NCBI GenBank assembly: GCA_002011395.1
Contig: MTNG01000119.1
Coordinates: forward strand, 1 to 9,372
DNA length: 9,372 nt
Origin: Candidatus Aciduliprofundum sp. JdFR-45
GTDB taxonomy: Archaea; Thermoplasmatota; Thermoplasmata; Thermoplasmatales; JdFR-45
Direction: 5' to 3'
This document shows, one piece after another, positions 1 through 5,537 of the stretch. A program made the position numbers and the translations under genes. The notes beneath the pieces are model-generated. The model was not told the DNA's origin. It searched no databases and saw nothing but the letters and a program-made list of their open reading frames with translations. How positions within the stretch are numbered: the first letter of the stretch is position 1; every line of letters starts with the position of its first letter.

Positions 1-1695
1 GCCCGGCGGGAAATGCCTCTCGTATCTCAGCAGCCGGTCCTCCATGAAGAAGATGTACGCCACGTCGTCCTCGCTCCTTATGGGGCGCCCGGCCGCCTGT
101 ATAACCTTCGTCACCGCCGGGAGTATCGTGGAGTAGAGGTATCCCTTCTCCTTCCCGAATTTTTTCCGGAAGTAACTCTCCAGCGCCTCCTGCTCGGGCG
201 AGGGAGGGGGGTGCGGAAACCCGACGACGAAGACGGCTGAGAGCATCTCGCCCGGGTAATCCACGCCCTCGGAGAAGGACCCGCCCATGACGGCGAGCAG
301 CAGAAGCCCTCTGAAGTCGCGGAGGGCGTTGAGTAACGCCTCCTTCTCCTCCTTGCTCATGTCGCGCCTCTCGATGAGGACGCGGCCGGGCAGAAGGGGG
401 GATATCCAGCGCCGCACGCCCTCCAGAAACTCGTACGAGGGGAAGAAGGCCGCGGAGTTCCCGCCGATTCTCGCGTGGAGATGGGCTATCGTCTCCGCCG
501 TCCTCCTGTAATTCTTCTCGCCCCTCTCCCCGTAGAGCGACGTGAAGCCGCGGATGTGGAAAGCCCTTCTGTTCTCCGGAGGGAAGGGCGAGGGATAGGT
601 GCGGGACACGTATCTCTCTATGCCGAGCAGGTCTGCGTACATCTCCTGCGGGTGCAGCGTGCCGCTCATGAGGACGGCGCCGGCCAGACGGCGGAATATC
701 TCGCCCGTGTGCACGGACGGGTCCATGAGGCGCACCACGTAGATATCCTCGTGAAAGTACCTTGCGTAGGACTCCGTGGCGTTCGTCCAGGTGGATATGA
801 AGGTTGCGAGGTCCAGAAGCGATGAATCGCCCCTGCTCTCCGCGTCCAGCGCCCCGAACCTCTCGAGTTTGGCGATGAACTCCTCCGGCTCGAATGGGAA
901 CAGCGTGCTGTGGAGGGCCCGGTGCAGCAGTTCGTTCATATTCATCCCGTAGCCGTCCAGCATCGTCTTGAGCACGTTCGCGGCGATGGTATCATAGTAC
1001 ATCATCGCCCTGTGCGCGTTTTCCAGCGTTCTGCGGGTGAGGCGGGAGGTGTGGTATCCCCTCACCCTCTCGGGTAGGTTGTGCGCCTCGTCAACGATCG
1101 CTATGACATCCTCCAGGGACCTGTTTATCTGGTTGAGCACGTTCACGCCTATCTCCGAGAAGAGGTAGCTGTAATCCGCAATCACGACGTTTGCGCCCCG
1201 CATGGCGTGGAGCGCAACCCTGTATGGGCATCCCCCGCGGGATGAGACGTATTTCACCAGATCCGTCACGCCCATGATGCTGCGGGAGACAGCGTCTGCC
1301 AGATCCTCAGCGCCCCTCGCGTAGTACGGGCATCTCCCCTCCTCCACCGCGAGGGCGCAGAACTCCAGGAAGGACGCGTAGGGGAGCGTTTCCGACTCGG
1401 GGCGGGGGCACATGGTACGCTTGGACACCACGTCCACCGCCCGTATGTCTGCCCTCTTCCTGATCAACCGCAGCGTCTCAACGGCTATGTCGTGCTGGCT
1501 CTGGCGCGATGTGAGGAAGAAGACGATCTGGCCTCTATCCATCGCCACCTCCAGCGCGGCAGCCAGGGCGGCCGCGGTCTTCCCTATGCCCGTCGGGGCG
1601 CTCGCTAGGAGGGCAACGCCCTCTTCAAGCGCCCTGCGCGCGTCCTCGTACAGCTCGCGCTGCCCTTTCCTCATCCGCTCGTGGGGGAAGAGCAC
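1..1695 (-). CDS. xpd: XPD/Rad3-family iron-sulfur DNA helicase, 3' end cut off by the window
   Basis: ATP-dependent 5'-3' superfamily 2 DNA helicase of the XPD/Rad3/DinG group, which in archaea acts in DNA repair. I read 565 codons without a stop; the C-terminus lies beyond base 1, and little seems to be missing because motif VI has already passed. Visible motifs are Walker A SAPTGIGKT at residues 32-40, DEAH at 202-205, the MSGTL segment at 343-347, and the motif VI core QAAGRPIR at 533-540. Cysteines 96, 113, 122 and 156 lie between Walker A and DEAH, where XPD carries its 4Fe-4S cluster. The start is chosen as GTG at 1695, giving the N-terminus VLFPHERMRKGQ, typical of archaeal XPD; an internal ATG at residue 8 would cut into this conserved block. 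No Shine-Dalgarno site is present, but a TATA-like box lies about 28 bases upstream, suggesting a leaderless mRNA. Family assignment is secure; the exact repair role is inferred from the family. Confidence 0.95.
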   Translation of the reverse strand, partial: MLFPHERMRKGQRELYEDARRALEEGVALLASAPTGIGKTAAALAAALEVAMDRGQIVFFLTSRQSQHDIAVETLRLIRKRADIRAVDVVSKRTMCPRPESETLPYASFLEFCALAVEEGRCPYYARGAEDLADAVSRSIMGVTDLVKYVSSRGGCPYRVALHAMRGANVVIADYSYLFSEIGVNVLNQINRSLEDVIAIVDEAHNLPERVRGYHTSRLTRRTLENAHRAMMYYDTIAANVLKTMLDGYGMNMNELLHRALHSTLFPFEPEEFIAKLERFGALDAESRGDSSLLDLATFISTWTNATESYARYFHEDIYVVRLMDPSVHTGEIFRRLAGAVLMSGTLHPQEMYADLLGIERYVSRTYPSPFPPENRRAFHIRGFTSLYGERGEKNYRRTAETIAHLHARIGGNSAAFFPSYEFLEGVRRWISPLLPGRVLIERRDMSKEEKEALLNALRDFRGLLLLAVMGGSFSEGVDYPGEMLSAVFVVGFPHPPPSPEQEALESYFRKKFGKEKGYLYSTILPAVTKVIQAAGRPIRSEDDVAYIFFMEDRLLRYERHFPPG

Positions 1696-1718
1696 GGCAC
1701 GAGAAGGTGCGGGGGGAG

Positions 1719-1727
1719 TTATTAAGG
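1719..1727 (-). promoter_or_regulatory. TATA-like box for the XPD helicase gene
   Basis: On the minus strand the sequence reads CCTTAATAA, an AT-rich patch in GC-rich surroundings. Its centre is about 28 bases before the GTG start at 1695. That spacing matches archaeal TATA boxes driving leaderless transcripts, and it fits the absence of a ribosome-binding site before the GTG. Confidence 0.5.
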
Positions 1728-1749
1728 TTTGGGAGTGCATGGAAGTGTG

Positions 1750-1950
1750 TCAGGTTTTTCCATAAGAGGGTGCGGAGAGGTCTGCGGCCTCCCGCGACCA
1801 GTTGGTCTGTGCGAACAACGCCTCCACCACGTCCGGGATGGCGTCCTCATCTGTGTCCATAAGGTTGCCGTTCTCGTCGGTGTGGGGGTGAAAAGATCGC
1901 CGTGGAGCACCTTCGTGTTCTCCTACCGTAGCCGTCGGGCTGTGGGATGA
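1750..1950 (-). pseudogene. Decayed 3' end of a gene with an Asp-rich calcium-binding-like motif
   Basis: This GC-rich stretch reads as the broken tail of a protein gene. The last frame, ending at the TGA at 1750-1752, encodes HTDENGNLMDTDEDAIPDVV followed by about 23 residues ending in SYGKT. The DxDxDxxxD pattern resembles thrombospondin type 3 or other calcium-binding repeats of secreted archaeal proteins. Reading upstream, codons with the same strong G/C third-position preference continue in a second frame (ENTKVLHGDLFTP) and then a third (IPQPDGYG). Each switch is explained by one lost base, near the five-G run at 1884-1888 and near 1920. The stretch begins directly at the stop codon of the AT-rich gene at 1951, so the 5' part of the gene is missing. 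A short 36-codon ORF from the ATG at 1860 could still be translated, but no ribosome site precedes it. Frameshifts could instead be sequencing errors; loss of the 5' end would remain. Confidence 0.5.
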
Positions 1951-2430
1951 TTATTCTCTATATGTCTTTTTATTAAGTTTTCTAAATAGATACTCTTTTA
2001 AATCTTTTATGGCTAAGGGATCTACCTTGACCTTTCTAAAATCTATAACCTCGCCATTTTTAAGGACAATTTTTTCTATTTGATGCCCGTGGATGTAGAT
2101 TTTATCAATATCATTTATATTAAAAACTTTTTTTGAGAATGGATTATACCACGGTGCATAGGGCAAAATCACCAGACCATTCTTTATGCGGGGTATTATC
2201 AGCGTCGTGCTCACAATCATTATAAAGATATATAAAAATATATACATAATAACAATTCCCAATATATCATAAGGTGATATACGGCCATCAGTGGTCACAG
2301 GATATATTAACAATAATGCTATAAAATAAACATTCAAGAAAATAAATGCCACGCGGTATGAATATATGTCTTTTATACTGTACCTGTCTATCCAATCGTA
2401 CTCTTCTTCTATTTTTGTTGTGCCCATCAT
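1951..2430 (-). CDS. Small membrane protein of unknown function, two TM helices plus PH-like C-terminal domain
   Basis: A 159-residue protein I do not recognise. An acidic N-terminus (residues 1-25) is followed by two hydrophobic segments at about 26-44 and 55-79. A soluble part of about 80 residues follows, with alternating hydrophobic strands, an NPFSKKVFNINDIDKI segment, an ending of KIVLKNGEVIDF, and a final amphipathic helix at 136-154. That strand-rich layout closed by a helix resembles bacterial/archaeal PH-like (bPH) domains attached to two-helix membrane anchors; this is an inference from pattern, not a family match. The ATG at 2430 is preceded by AAGGAG (2441-2446), with a second ATG at 2427 also possible. 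Codons are very A/T-rich compared with the neighbouring helicase. The stop codon TAA abuts the decayed gene at 1950, and no T-rich terminator is visible after it. Confidence 0.8.
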   Translation of the reverse strand: MMGTTKIEEEYDWIDRYSIKDIYSYRVAFIFLNVYFIALLLIYPVTTDGRISPYDILGIVIMYIFLYIFIMIVSTTLIIPRIKNGLVILPYAPWYNPFSKKVFNINDIDKIYIHGHQIEKIVLKNGEVIDFRKVKVDPLAIKDLKEYLFRKLNKKTYRE

Positions 2431-2546
2431 AGAGCCATCACTCCTTCTACAATATTTATGCCATTATATTCTTTTTGATGATCTTGTTATGTGAGTATTC
2501 ATTCTCACACCTCATCATTTAATGCTCCTAATTCTACTTTGCCATC
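2431..2546 (-). other. Non-coding gap with a small hairpin and a three-codon mini-ORF
   Basis: This gap separates the 75-residue membrane protein from the next gene. It holds a perfect 6-base inverted repeat, TGTGAG at 2490-2495 and CTCACA at 2504-2509 with an 8-base loop. Without a following T run in either direction it is a weak candidate for a terminator or processing site. At its upstream end, right after the TAG stop, an ATG at 2543-2545 opens a frame of only three codons (Met-Ala-Lys-stop). It follows a GAGGAGATGGT segment like the one before the ATG at 2774. It may be the scar of a lost gene. Confidence 0.35.
2441..2471 (-). promoter_or_regulatory. Putative promoter and ribosome-binding site for the gene starting at 2430
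   Basis: Reading the minus strand, AAGAATATAATGG (2462-2471 region) and ATAAATAT (2452-2459) are two TATA-like patches. They are followed by AAGGAGTGAT (2438-2446), a good Shine-Dalgarno match 8-10 bases before the ATG at 2430. Use of the upstream TATA patch would place the start site near 2441 and keep the ribosome site; use of the nearer one would give a leaderless mRNA. The 116-base gap from the previous gene makes an independent promoter plausible. Confidence 0.4.
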
Positions 2547-2774
2547 CTACCATCTCCTCTGAATGAACCCCAGTTTTTTCATACCTTCCAGCAGGAGGGT
2601 GAGCCCCATGACGGCAGCGATGAGACCCGCTATCAGGAAAGCCATCGCGGTGCTATCATCACCCCATCTGGAGAAAGCCCTGAAGAGGTAAATCAGTATC
2701 ATAGAAACTGCTGCCAGCCCAACACCACCATACATCATATAGAAGTATCTCCTGTACTCGGGTTTGATGCCCAT
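2547..2774 (-). CDS. Small two-helix membrane protein of unknown function
   Basis: A 75-residue protein with a basic, Tyr-rich N-terminus (IKPEYRRYFYMMYGG) and two hydrophobic segments at about 13-32 and 43-63, joined by a short loop SRWGDDST. It ends with a basic tail GFIQRRW. Both ends are probably cytosolic. The ATG at 2772-2774 directly follows the TGA stop (2775-2777) of the upstream gene. AGGAGGAG, inside the end of that gene, is a strong ribosome site about 9 bases away, so the two are translationally coupled. Its G+C content is higher than the genes on either side. I do not recognise a family; co-translation suggests it partners the 2775-3530 product in the membrane. Confidence 0.75.
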   Translation of the reverse strand: MGIKPEYRRYFYMMYGGVGLAAVSMILIYLFRAFSRWGDDSTAMAFLIAGLIAAVMGLTLLLEGMKKLGFIQRRW

Positions 2775-3530
2775 TCACCATCTCCTCCTTCCTCTGCATC
2801 TTATGTCATACTTGTCTATACTGTCAAGCATATTAAGAGGTCCCTCATCTTCAATCACCCCCTCAACGATAACTGCGGGCATCATAGGATTCGCAACCTC
2901 TTTCCATTCTTTATATTTTTCCAGTATGATTTCTATGAGCCACCTCTCAGCCAGTACCGACTGACATTTTCCTGATGATGGCTCGTAGTAGGTTACCACA
3001 CCATGATCCCACACATACCAGGGATATTTCTTCACCTTTTCAACACATAATATGCTCACTATGTTTTCAAATTTGATCGTGTGTTTCACTTTCTTTGGGG
3101 TCGTGAAGACCAGATGGTCGTCGTATATCCATGCGTCTACGATAACGCCATGTTTTAGAAGATTGGAACGCTGTCTCCATTCTAAGCAAAAAATTATAAA
3201 AAAGAAGATTGAAAAACCTATAAGGAGGATTAATTTTAAAATCTGACTTGTTTCAGAAGGTGGTAATCCCCATTCAAAAATTTTATATATTGATAACCCT
3301 AAAAATAATATTGTTCCACCTAAAATAAATATTGATGCTAAAGTTACATATTGTTGTCTAATACTTTTCCATGCTTTTTTCCAGTCATTATGATATTTTT
3401 CCAATTTCATCACCTTATGGCCTTGTTTATTCTCGCACTCCTTGGCATGTGGTGATCCCGAAATTATTTCATCAGCATGGAATGTCACTTCCGTACCTAT
3501 TTTCAGATAAGCATCATTCAGATTACACAT
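2775..3530 (-). CDS. Membrane protein of unknown function, two TM helices plus PH-like domain, start uncertain
   Basis: Counting from the ATG at 3530 this is 251 residues. Two hydrophobic segments at about 61-85 and 97-117 are followed by a charged turn (LEWRQRSNLL). A strand-rich region of about 90 residues comes next (DAWIYDDHLVFTT, KVKHTIKFENIVSILCVEKV) and closes with the helix VLAERWLIEIILEKYKEW. An Arg-rich tail ends in GRRRW. The layout matches the 1951-2430 protein and resembles membrane-anchored PH-like (bPH) domains; the family is inferred, not recognised. The start is unclear. The ATG at 3575 gives 15 more residues, the ATG at 3530 has a short AAGGGAGAG site, and the ATG at 3410 begins just before the first helix and would give 211 residues. 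The gene is coupled to 2547-2774, its codons are A/T-rich, and it is divergent from the glycosylase gene. Confidence 0.75.
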   Translation of the reverse strand: MCNLNDAYLKIGTEVTFHADEIISGSPHAKECENKQGHKVMKLEKYHNDWKKAWKSIRQQYVTLASIFILGGTILFLGLSIYKIFEWGLPPSETSQILKLILLIGFSIFFFIIFCLEWRQRSNLLKHGVIVDAWIYDDHLVFTTPKKVKHTIKFENIVSILCVEKVKKYPWYVWDHGVVTYYEPSSGKCQSVLAERWLIEIILEKYKEWKEVANPMMPAVIVEGVIEDEGPLNMLDSIDKYDIRCRGRRRW

Positions 3531-3616
3531 TCTCTCCCTTATAAATCTACTGGTGAAACGATTTACAGATGGCACACCACACCTTATTTACCACCGCGCC
3601 CATGCGGGGAACCGCC
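3531..3616. promoter_or_regulatory. Divergent promoter region between the AT-rich block and the glycosylase gene
   Basis: Plus strand: CTTATTTA at 3583-3590 is an AT-rich box about 30 bases before the ATG at 3617, suiting a leaderless glycosylase transcript. Minus strand: the same patch reads TAAATAAG, and TTTATAAGG lies at about 3537-3545. Either could drive the membrane-protein genes. The TTTATAA box would place the start site near 3515, downstream of the ATG at 3530, and so would favour an ATG at 3410. The boundary between AT-rich and GC-rich DNA falls here. Confidence 0.45.
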
Positions 3617-4270
3617 ATGCTCCACATCTACCTCTCGCTTCTCAGGCACCACGGCCCCGTGCACTGGTGGAGGGCGCGGGACGAGTTCGAGGTGGCGGTG
3701 GGCGCCATACTCACCCAGAACACCGCGTGGAGGAACGTGGAGCGGGCTCTGGAGAACCTCGAAGACCATCTCTCTCCCCACGCCATTGCCGACATGCCCC
3801 TGCAAGAGCTGGAGGAGCGCGTCCGCCCCACGGGCTTCTACCGGCAGAAGGCTCGGCGCCTCCGCGCCTTCTCCCGCTTCATTGTGGAGCGATACGGGGG
3901 CGACATGGCGACGCTCCTCTCCGGCGACCTTGAACGGATACGCGAAGAACTCCTCTCCCTGAAGGGTATCGGGCGAGAGACGGCGGATTCCATTCTCCTC
4001 TACGCGGGCAACCGTATGATCATGGTGGTGGACACCTACACGCTGCGCCTCCTCTCGCGGCTGGGCTACCCCTTCACCACGGATAAGAACAGGGAGTATG
4101 AGAGAGCCCGCACTTTCATAGAATCGAACCTCCCGCGGAGCGTGGAGGCCTACAGGGAGTTCCACGCCCTCGTGGTGGAGCATGCGAAGTCGCTCTGCCG
4201 TCCCCGCCCCCTCTGCACGGACTGCCCCCTCGCATCCACCTGCGCACACGCCGACGCTTTTCTATCATAA
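3617..4270 (+). CDS. Iron-sulfur HhH-GPD DNA glycosylase, endonuclease III/MagIII-like
   Basis: A base-excision repair enzyme of 217 residues. The N-terminal FEVAVGAILTQNTAWRNVE (residues 24-42) is the signature block of endonuclease III-related proteins. The helix-hairpin-helix is LKGIGRETA at 115-123, and the catalytic Asp is D139 in VVDTYT. Four cysteines at 194, 200, 203 and 209 (C-x5-C-x2-C-x5-C) bind a 4Fe-4S cluster; endonuclease III itself has x6 in the first gap. Where endonuclease III carries its lyase lysine (GRKTA), this protein has Glu121 (GRETA). That suggests a monofunctional glycosylase like 3-methyladenine glycosylase MagIII; the substrate is inferred. ATG 3617 is preferred because the TATA-like box is 30 bases away and the family usually begins just before LLxHxGPxHWW. 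ATGs at 3569 and 3602 remain in frame. Confidence 0.92.
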   Translation: MLHIYLSLLRHHGPVHWWRARDEFEVAVGAILTQNTAWRNVERALENLEDHLSPHAIADMPLQELEERVRPTGFYRQKARRLRAFSRFIVERYGGDMATLLSGDLERIREELLSLKGIGRETADSILLYAGNRMIMVVDTYTLRLLSRLGYPFTTDKNREYERARTFIESNLPRSVEAYREFHALVVEHAKSLCRPRPLCTDCPLASTCAHADAFLS

Positions 4271-4272
4271 GT

Positions 4273-4307
4273 TTTATATGCACAAAGTCCCATTTACTGA
4301 GAGAGGG
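4273..4307 (+). promoter_or_regulatory. TATA-like box and ribosome site for the gene at 4314
   Basis: TTTATAT at 4273-4279 starts just after the glycosylase stop codon, 35-41 bases before ATG 4314. It should start transcription near 4301-4304. GAGAGGG at 4301-4307 then lies about 6 bases before the ATG at 4314, a usable if weak Shine-Dalgarno site. This suggests the gene has its own promoter rather than depending only on read-through. Confidence 0.5.
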
Positions 4308-4313
4308 ATGGTT

Positions 4314-4928
4314 ATGGCGGCCAAAAAGCATGCTACAAAAGAGGACTGGTTCGCGAAACTGGAAAAGGAACTGGAGAAGAGGAAGGAGGAGGTCATAGAG
4401 GAGATCTCCACCGAGAGCGAGAAGAAGGAGGAGATCAACAGGACCCTGATAGAGGACTTCTGGAAGATATGGATTAAGTTCAACGAGATAAATGTGCATA
4501 TGACCATGGTCCCCGAGCCGAGCCTCTGGGGTGTCTTCGAGGAGTTCCCGTATCAGTGGAGGTTCAAGGGCGATTTCGACGTGGCCAAGGTGAACCTCAT
4601 ATCCCTCACGGACACCACCAGGGACCAGGGAAGGACCGGCGACTCCCTCAAGGCCCTTTACTTCCACGGCGAGGAGGGCGAAAAGCTTCGCCTCATCTTT
4701 GAGTTCTGTGAGGGAGAGAAGTACTACAAGTACTCCGGGTGGAAGAGGATATACAGCCAGTACCTGCTTTACGAGGCAAAGGTCAAGGAGGTTGACCTGG
4801 ATAAGATACACGAGGTTCTGCTCGGCGTTATAGCCACGTGGTACGAGTCCCACCTCAAGAGGAAGAGAGACATAATACTCAACTACATACGCGAGAACTT
4901 CGAGAAGCTGGAGACGTTCACCGAGTGA
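4314..4928 (+). CDS. Conserved-looking archaeal protein of unknown function with charged helical N-terminus
   Basis: A 204-residue soluble protein. Residues 8-50 are highly charged and heptad-like (KLEKELEKRKEEVIEEI), probably a coiled coil. The remainder is rich in Trp, Tyr and Phe. It includes FWKIWIKFNEINVHMTMVPE (49-68), FPYQWRFKGDFD (78-89), TRDQGRTGDSLKALYFHGEE (102-121) and CEGEKYYKYSGWKRI (132-146), then a helical C-terminus (WYESHLKRKRDIILNYIREN). Such dense aromatic and Gly motifs look strongly conserved, and I have the impression of similar proteins in Thermoplasmata, but I cannot name a domain. No signal peptide, membrane helix or metal site is seen. The start at 4314 is set by the GAGAGGG site; ATG at 4308 (two residues longer) is also possible. 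The 3' end overlaps the opposite-strand zinc-ribbon gene by 11 bases. Confidence 0.85.
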   Translation: MAAKKHATKEDWFAKLEKELEKRKEEVIEEISTESEKKEEINRTLIEDFWKIWIKFNEINVHMTMVPEPSLWGVFEEFPYQWRFKGDFDVAKVNLISLTDTTRDQGRTGDSLKALYFHGEEGEKLRLIFEFCEGEKYYKYSGWKRIYSQYLLYEAKVKEVDLDKIHEVLLGVIATWYESHLKRKRDIILNYIRENFEKLETFTE

Positions 4929-5196
4929 GTTCCTCCAGCCGTTTCTCAAGGCTTTTTCTTGCCTCCTCTTCTTCTTTTACCTCCTCCAGCCACGCGTCGT
5001 AGTTCTCAATTGCATCCTTCAACTGCGCCAGACACTCCGCGCAGATGTATCTCGCACCTATGCGGCGCATGGGCAGTTTTCTGTACCCCAGCCGGCCGCA
5101 GAGTGCGCAGACCTTCACCTCCGCCAACTTCTCCTCCACGTAAGCCTCCAGTCGCATGGATTCCAGCAGCGTCCTGATGGGCAACTTCTCTCCCAT
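4918..5196 (-). CDS. Small zinc-ribbon-like protein with C-terminal coiled coil
   Basis: A 92-residue protein. Cysteines 30 and 33 (VCALCGRLGYRK) and 52 and 55 (RYICAECLAQL) form a CxxC-x18-CxxC pair that should bind one zinc. The N-terminal part (LPIRTLLESMRLEAYVEEKL) is helical. After the zinc site, residues 58-92 are a charged helix with many Glu/Lys, probably a coiled coil. The start at 5196 is fixed by GGTGATG about 5 bases upstream and lies 2 bases past the stop of the previous gene. A longer open frame reaching 5559 overlaps two other genes and its extension is Arg/Gly-rich shadow sequence. It is the last gene of the KaiC operon and converges, with an 11-base overlap, on the gene at 4314. 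It could bind nucleic acid or a protein partner; the specific function is unknown. Confidence 0.88.
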   Translation of the reverse strand: MGEKLPIRTLLESMRLEAYVEEKLAEVKVCALCGRLGYRKLPMRRIGARYICAECLAQLKDAIENYDAWLEEVKEEEEARKSLEKRLEELTR

Positions 5197-5198
5197 TT

Positions 5199-5537
5199 TC
5201 ACATCACCTTCACCAGCAGGTGCCTCTCCTCCCCCTTGTAGGTTATCCTCAGCACCGCCAGACCTTTGCCTCTCTTCGCCGCTCCGAACATGGCCCTGAG
5301 CGCCTCCTCCTCGCTCACACCGAGCAGCGCTGCCACGTCGCGGGGCGACAGGCGGGGCACGCGGGAGAGCCGTCCGGTGTGCTCCGACCACTTCACGGCG
5401 CGGAGAAGCCGCTCTCCCAGCGCGTCGTCGCCATCGCCCTCCACGCGCTCCACGCTCATCCCCCGGGGCAGCGAATCGTGCGAGGGCGTGAAGCCGTAGT
5501 ACGCAAGGGCCGCCTTTACCTCCCTGCTCACCCTCAT
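5199..5537 (-). CDS. Small protein of unknown function with a possible helix-turn-helix
   Basis: A 112-residue basic protein. Residues 1-16 are helical (REVKAALAYYGF), followed by a loop. Residues 62-88 (LSPRDVAALLGVSEEEALRA) have the spacing of a helix-turn-helix, as in small DNA-binding or effector domains. The end is a two-strand hairpin (LAVLRITYKGEERHLLVKV). I do not recognise a family. The ATG at 5537 overlaps the stop of the KaiC-like ATPase gene as ATGA, so translation is coupled. The 3' end (GTGATGTGA) supplies the ribosome site for the zinc-ribbon gene. Context suggests an accessory or output protein for the KaiC-like pair. Confidence 0.85.
   Translation of the reverse strand: MRVSREVKAALAYYGFTPSHDSLPRGMSVERVEGDGDDALGERLLRAVKWSEHTGRLSRVPRLSPRDVAALLGVSEEEALRAMFGAAKRGKGLAVLRITYKGEERHLLVKVM

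Larger units (their letters stand above)
1951..3590. other. AT-rich block with three membrane-protein genes, possible horizontally acquired island
   Basis: Base composition drops sharply at 1951 and recovers at about 3590, where the GC-rich glycosylase gene begins. The block is richest in A/T at 1951-2470 and 3180-3400, while the middle gene at 2547-2774 is closer to the surroundings. All three genes point the same way (minus), encode small membrane proteins, and use A/T-ending codons unlike the helicase and glycosylase on either side. The left edge coincides with the start of a decayed GC-rich gene. I saw no integrase, transposase, tRNA target, terminal inverted repeats or flanking direct repeats, so the mode of entry is unknown. 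An old divergent lineage-specific locus is an alternative. Confidence 0.5.

Noticed and set aside
1729..1950. Plus-strand 73-codon frame in the helicase upstream region
   Set aside because: There is no ribosome site and no motif, and the opposite strand carries the more convincing Asp-rich coding remnant.
2490..2509. 6-base inverted repeat as a transcription terminator
   Set aside because: No T run follows on either strand, and archaeal termination does not rely on such hairpins. It is kept only as a note in the gap entry.
4182..4313. Upstream extension of the 4314 gene into the glycosylase 3' end
   Set aside because: The added residues are an Arg/Pro/Ser-rich shadow of the glycosylase frame. 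The TATA-like box and GAGAGGG site lie inside the extension.
4116..4949. Long minus-strand open frame opposite the glycosylase and the 4314 gene
   Set aside because: It is the shadow of two well-supported plus-strand genes. It has no ribosome site or recognisable domain and ends in low-complexity Arg/Gly-rich sequence.
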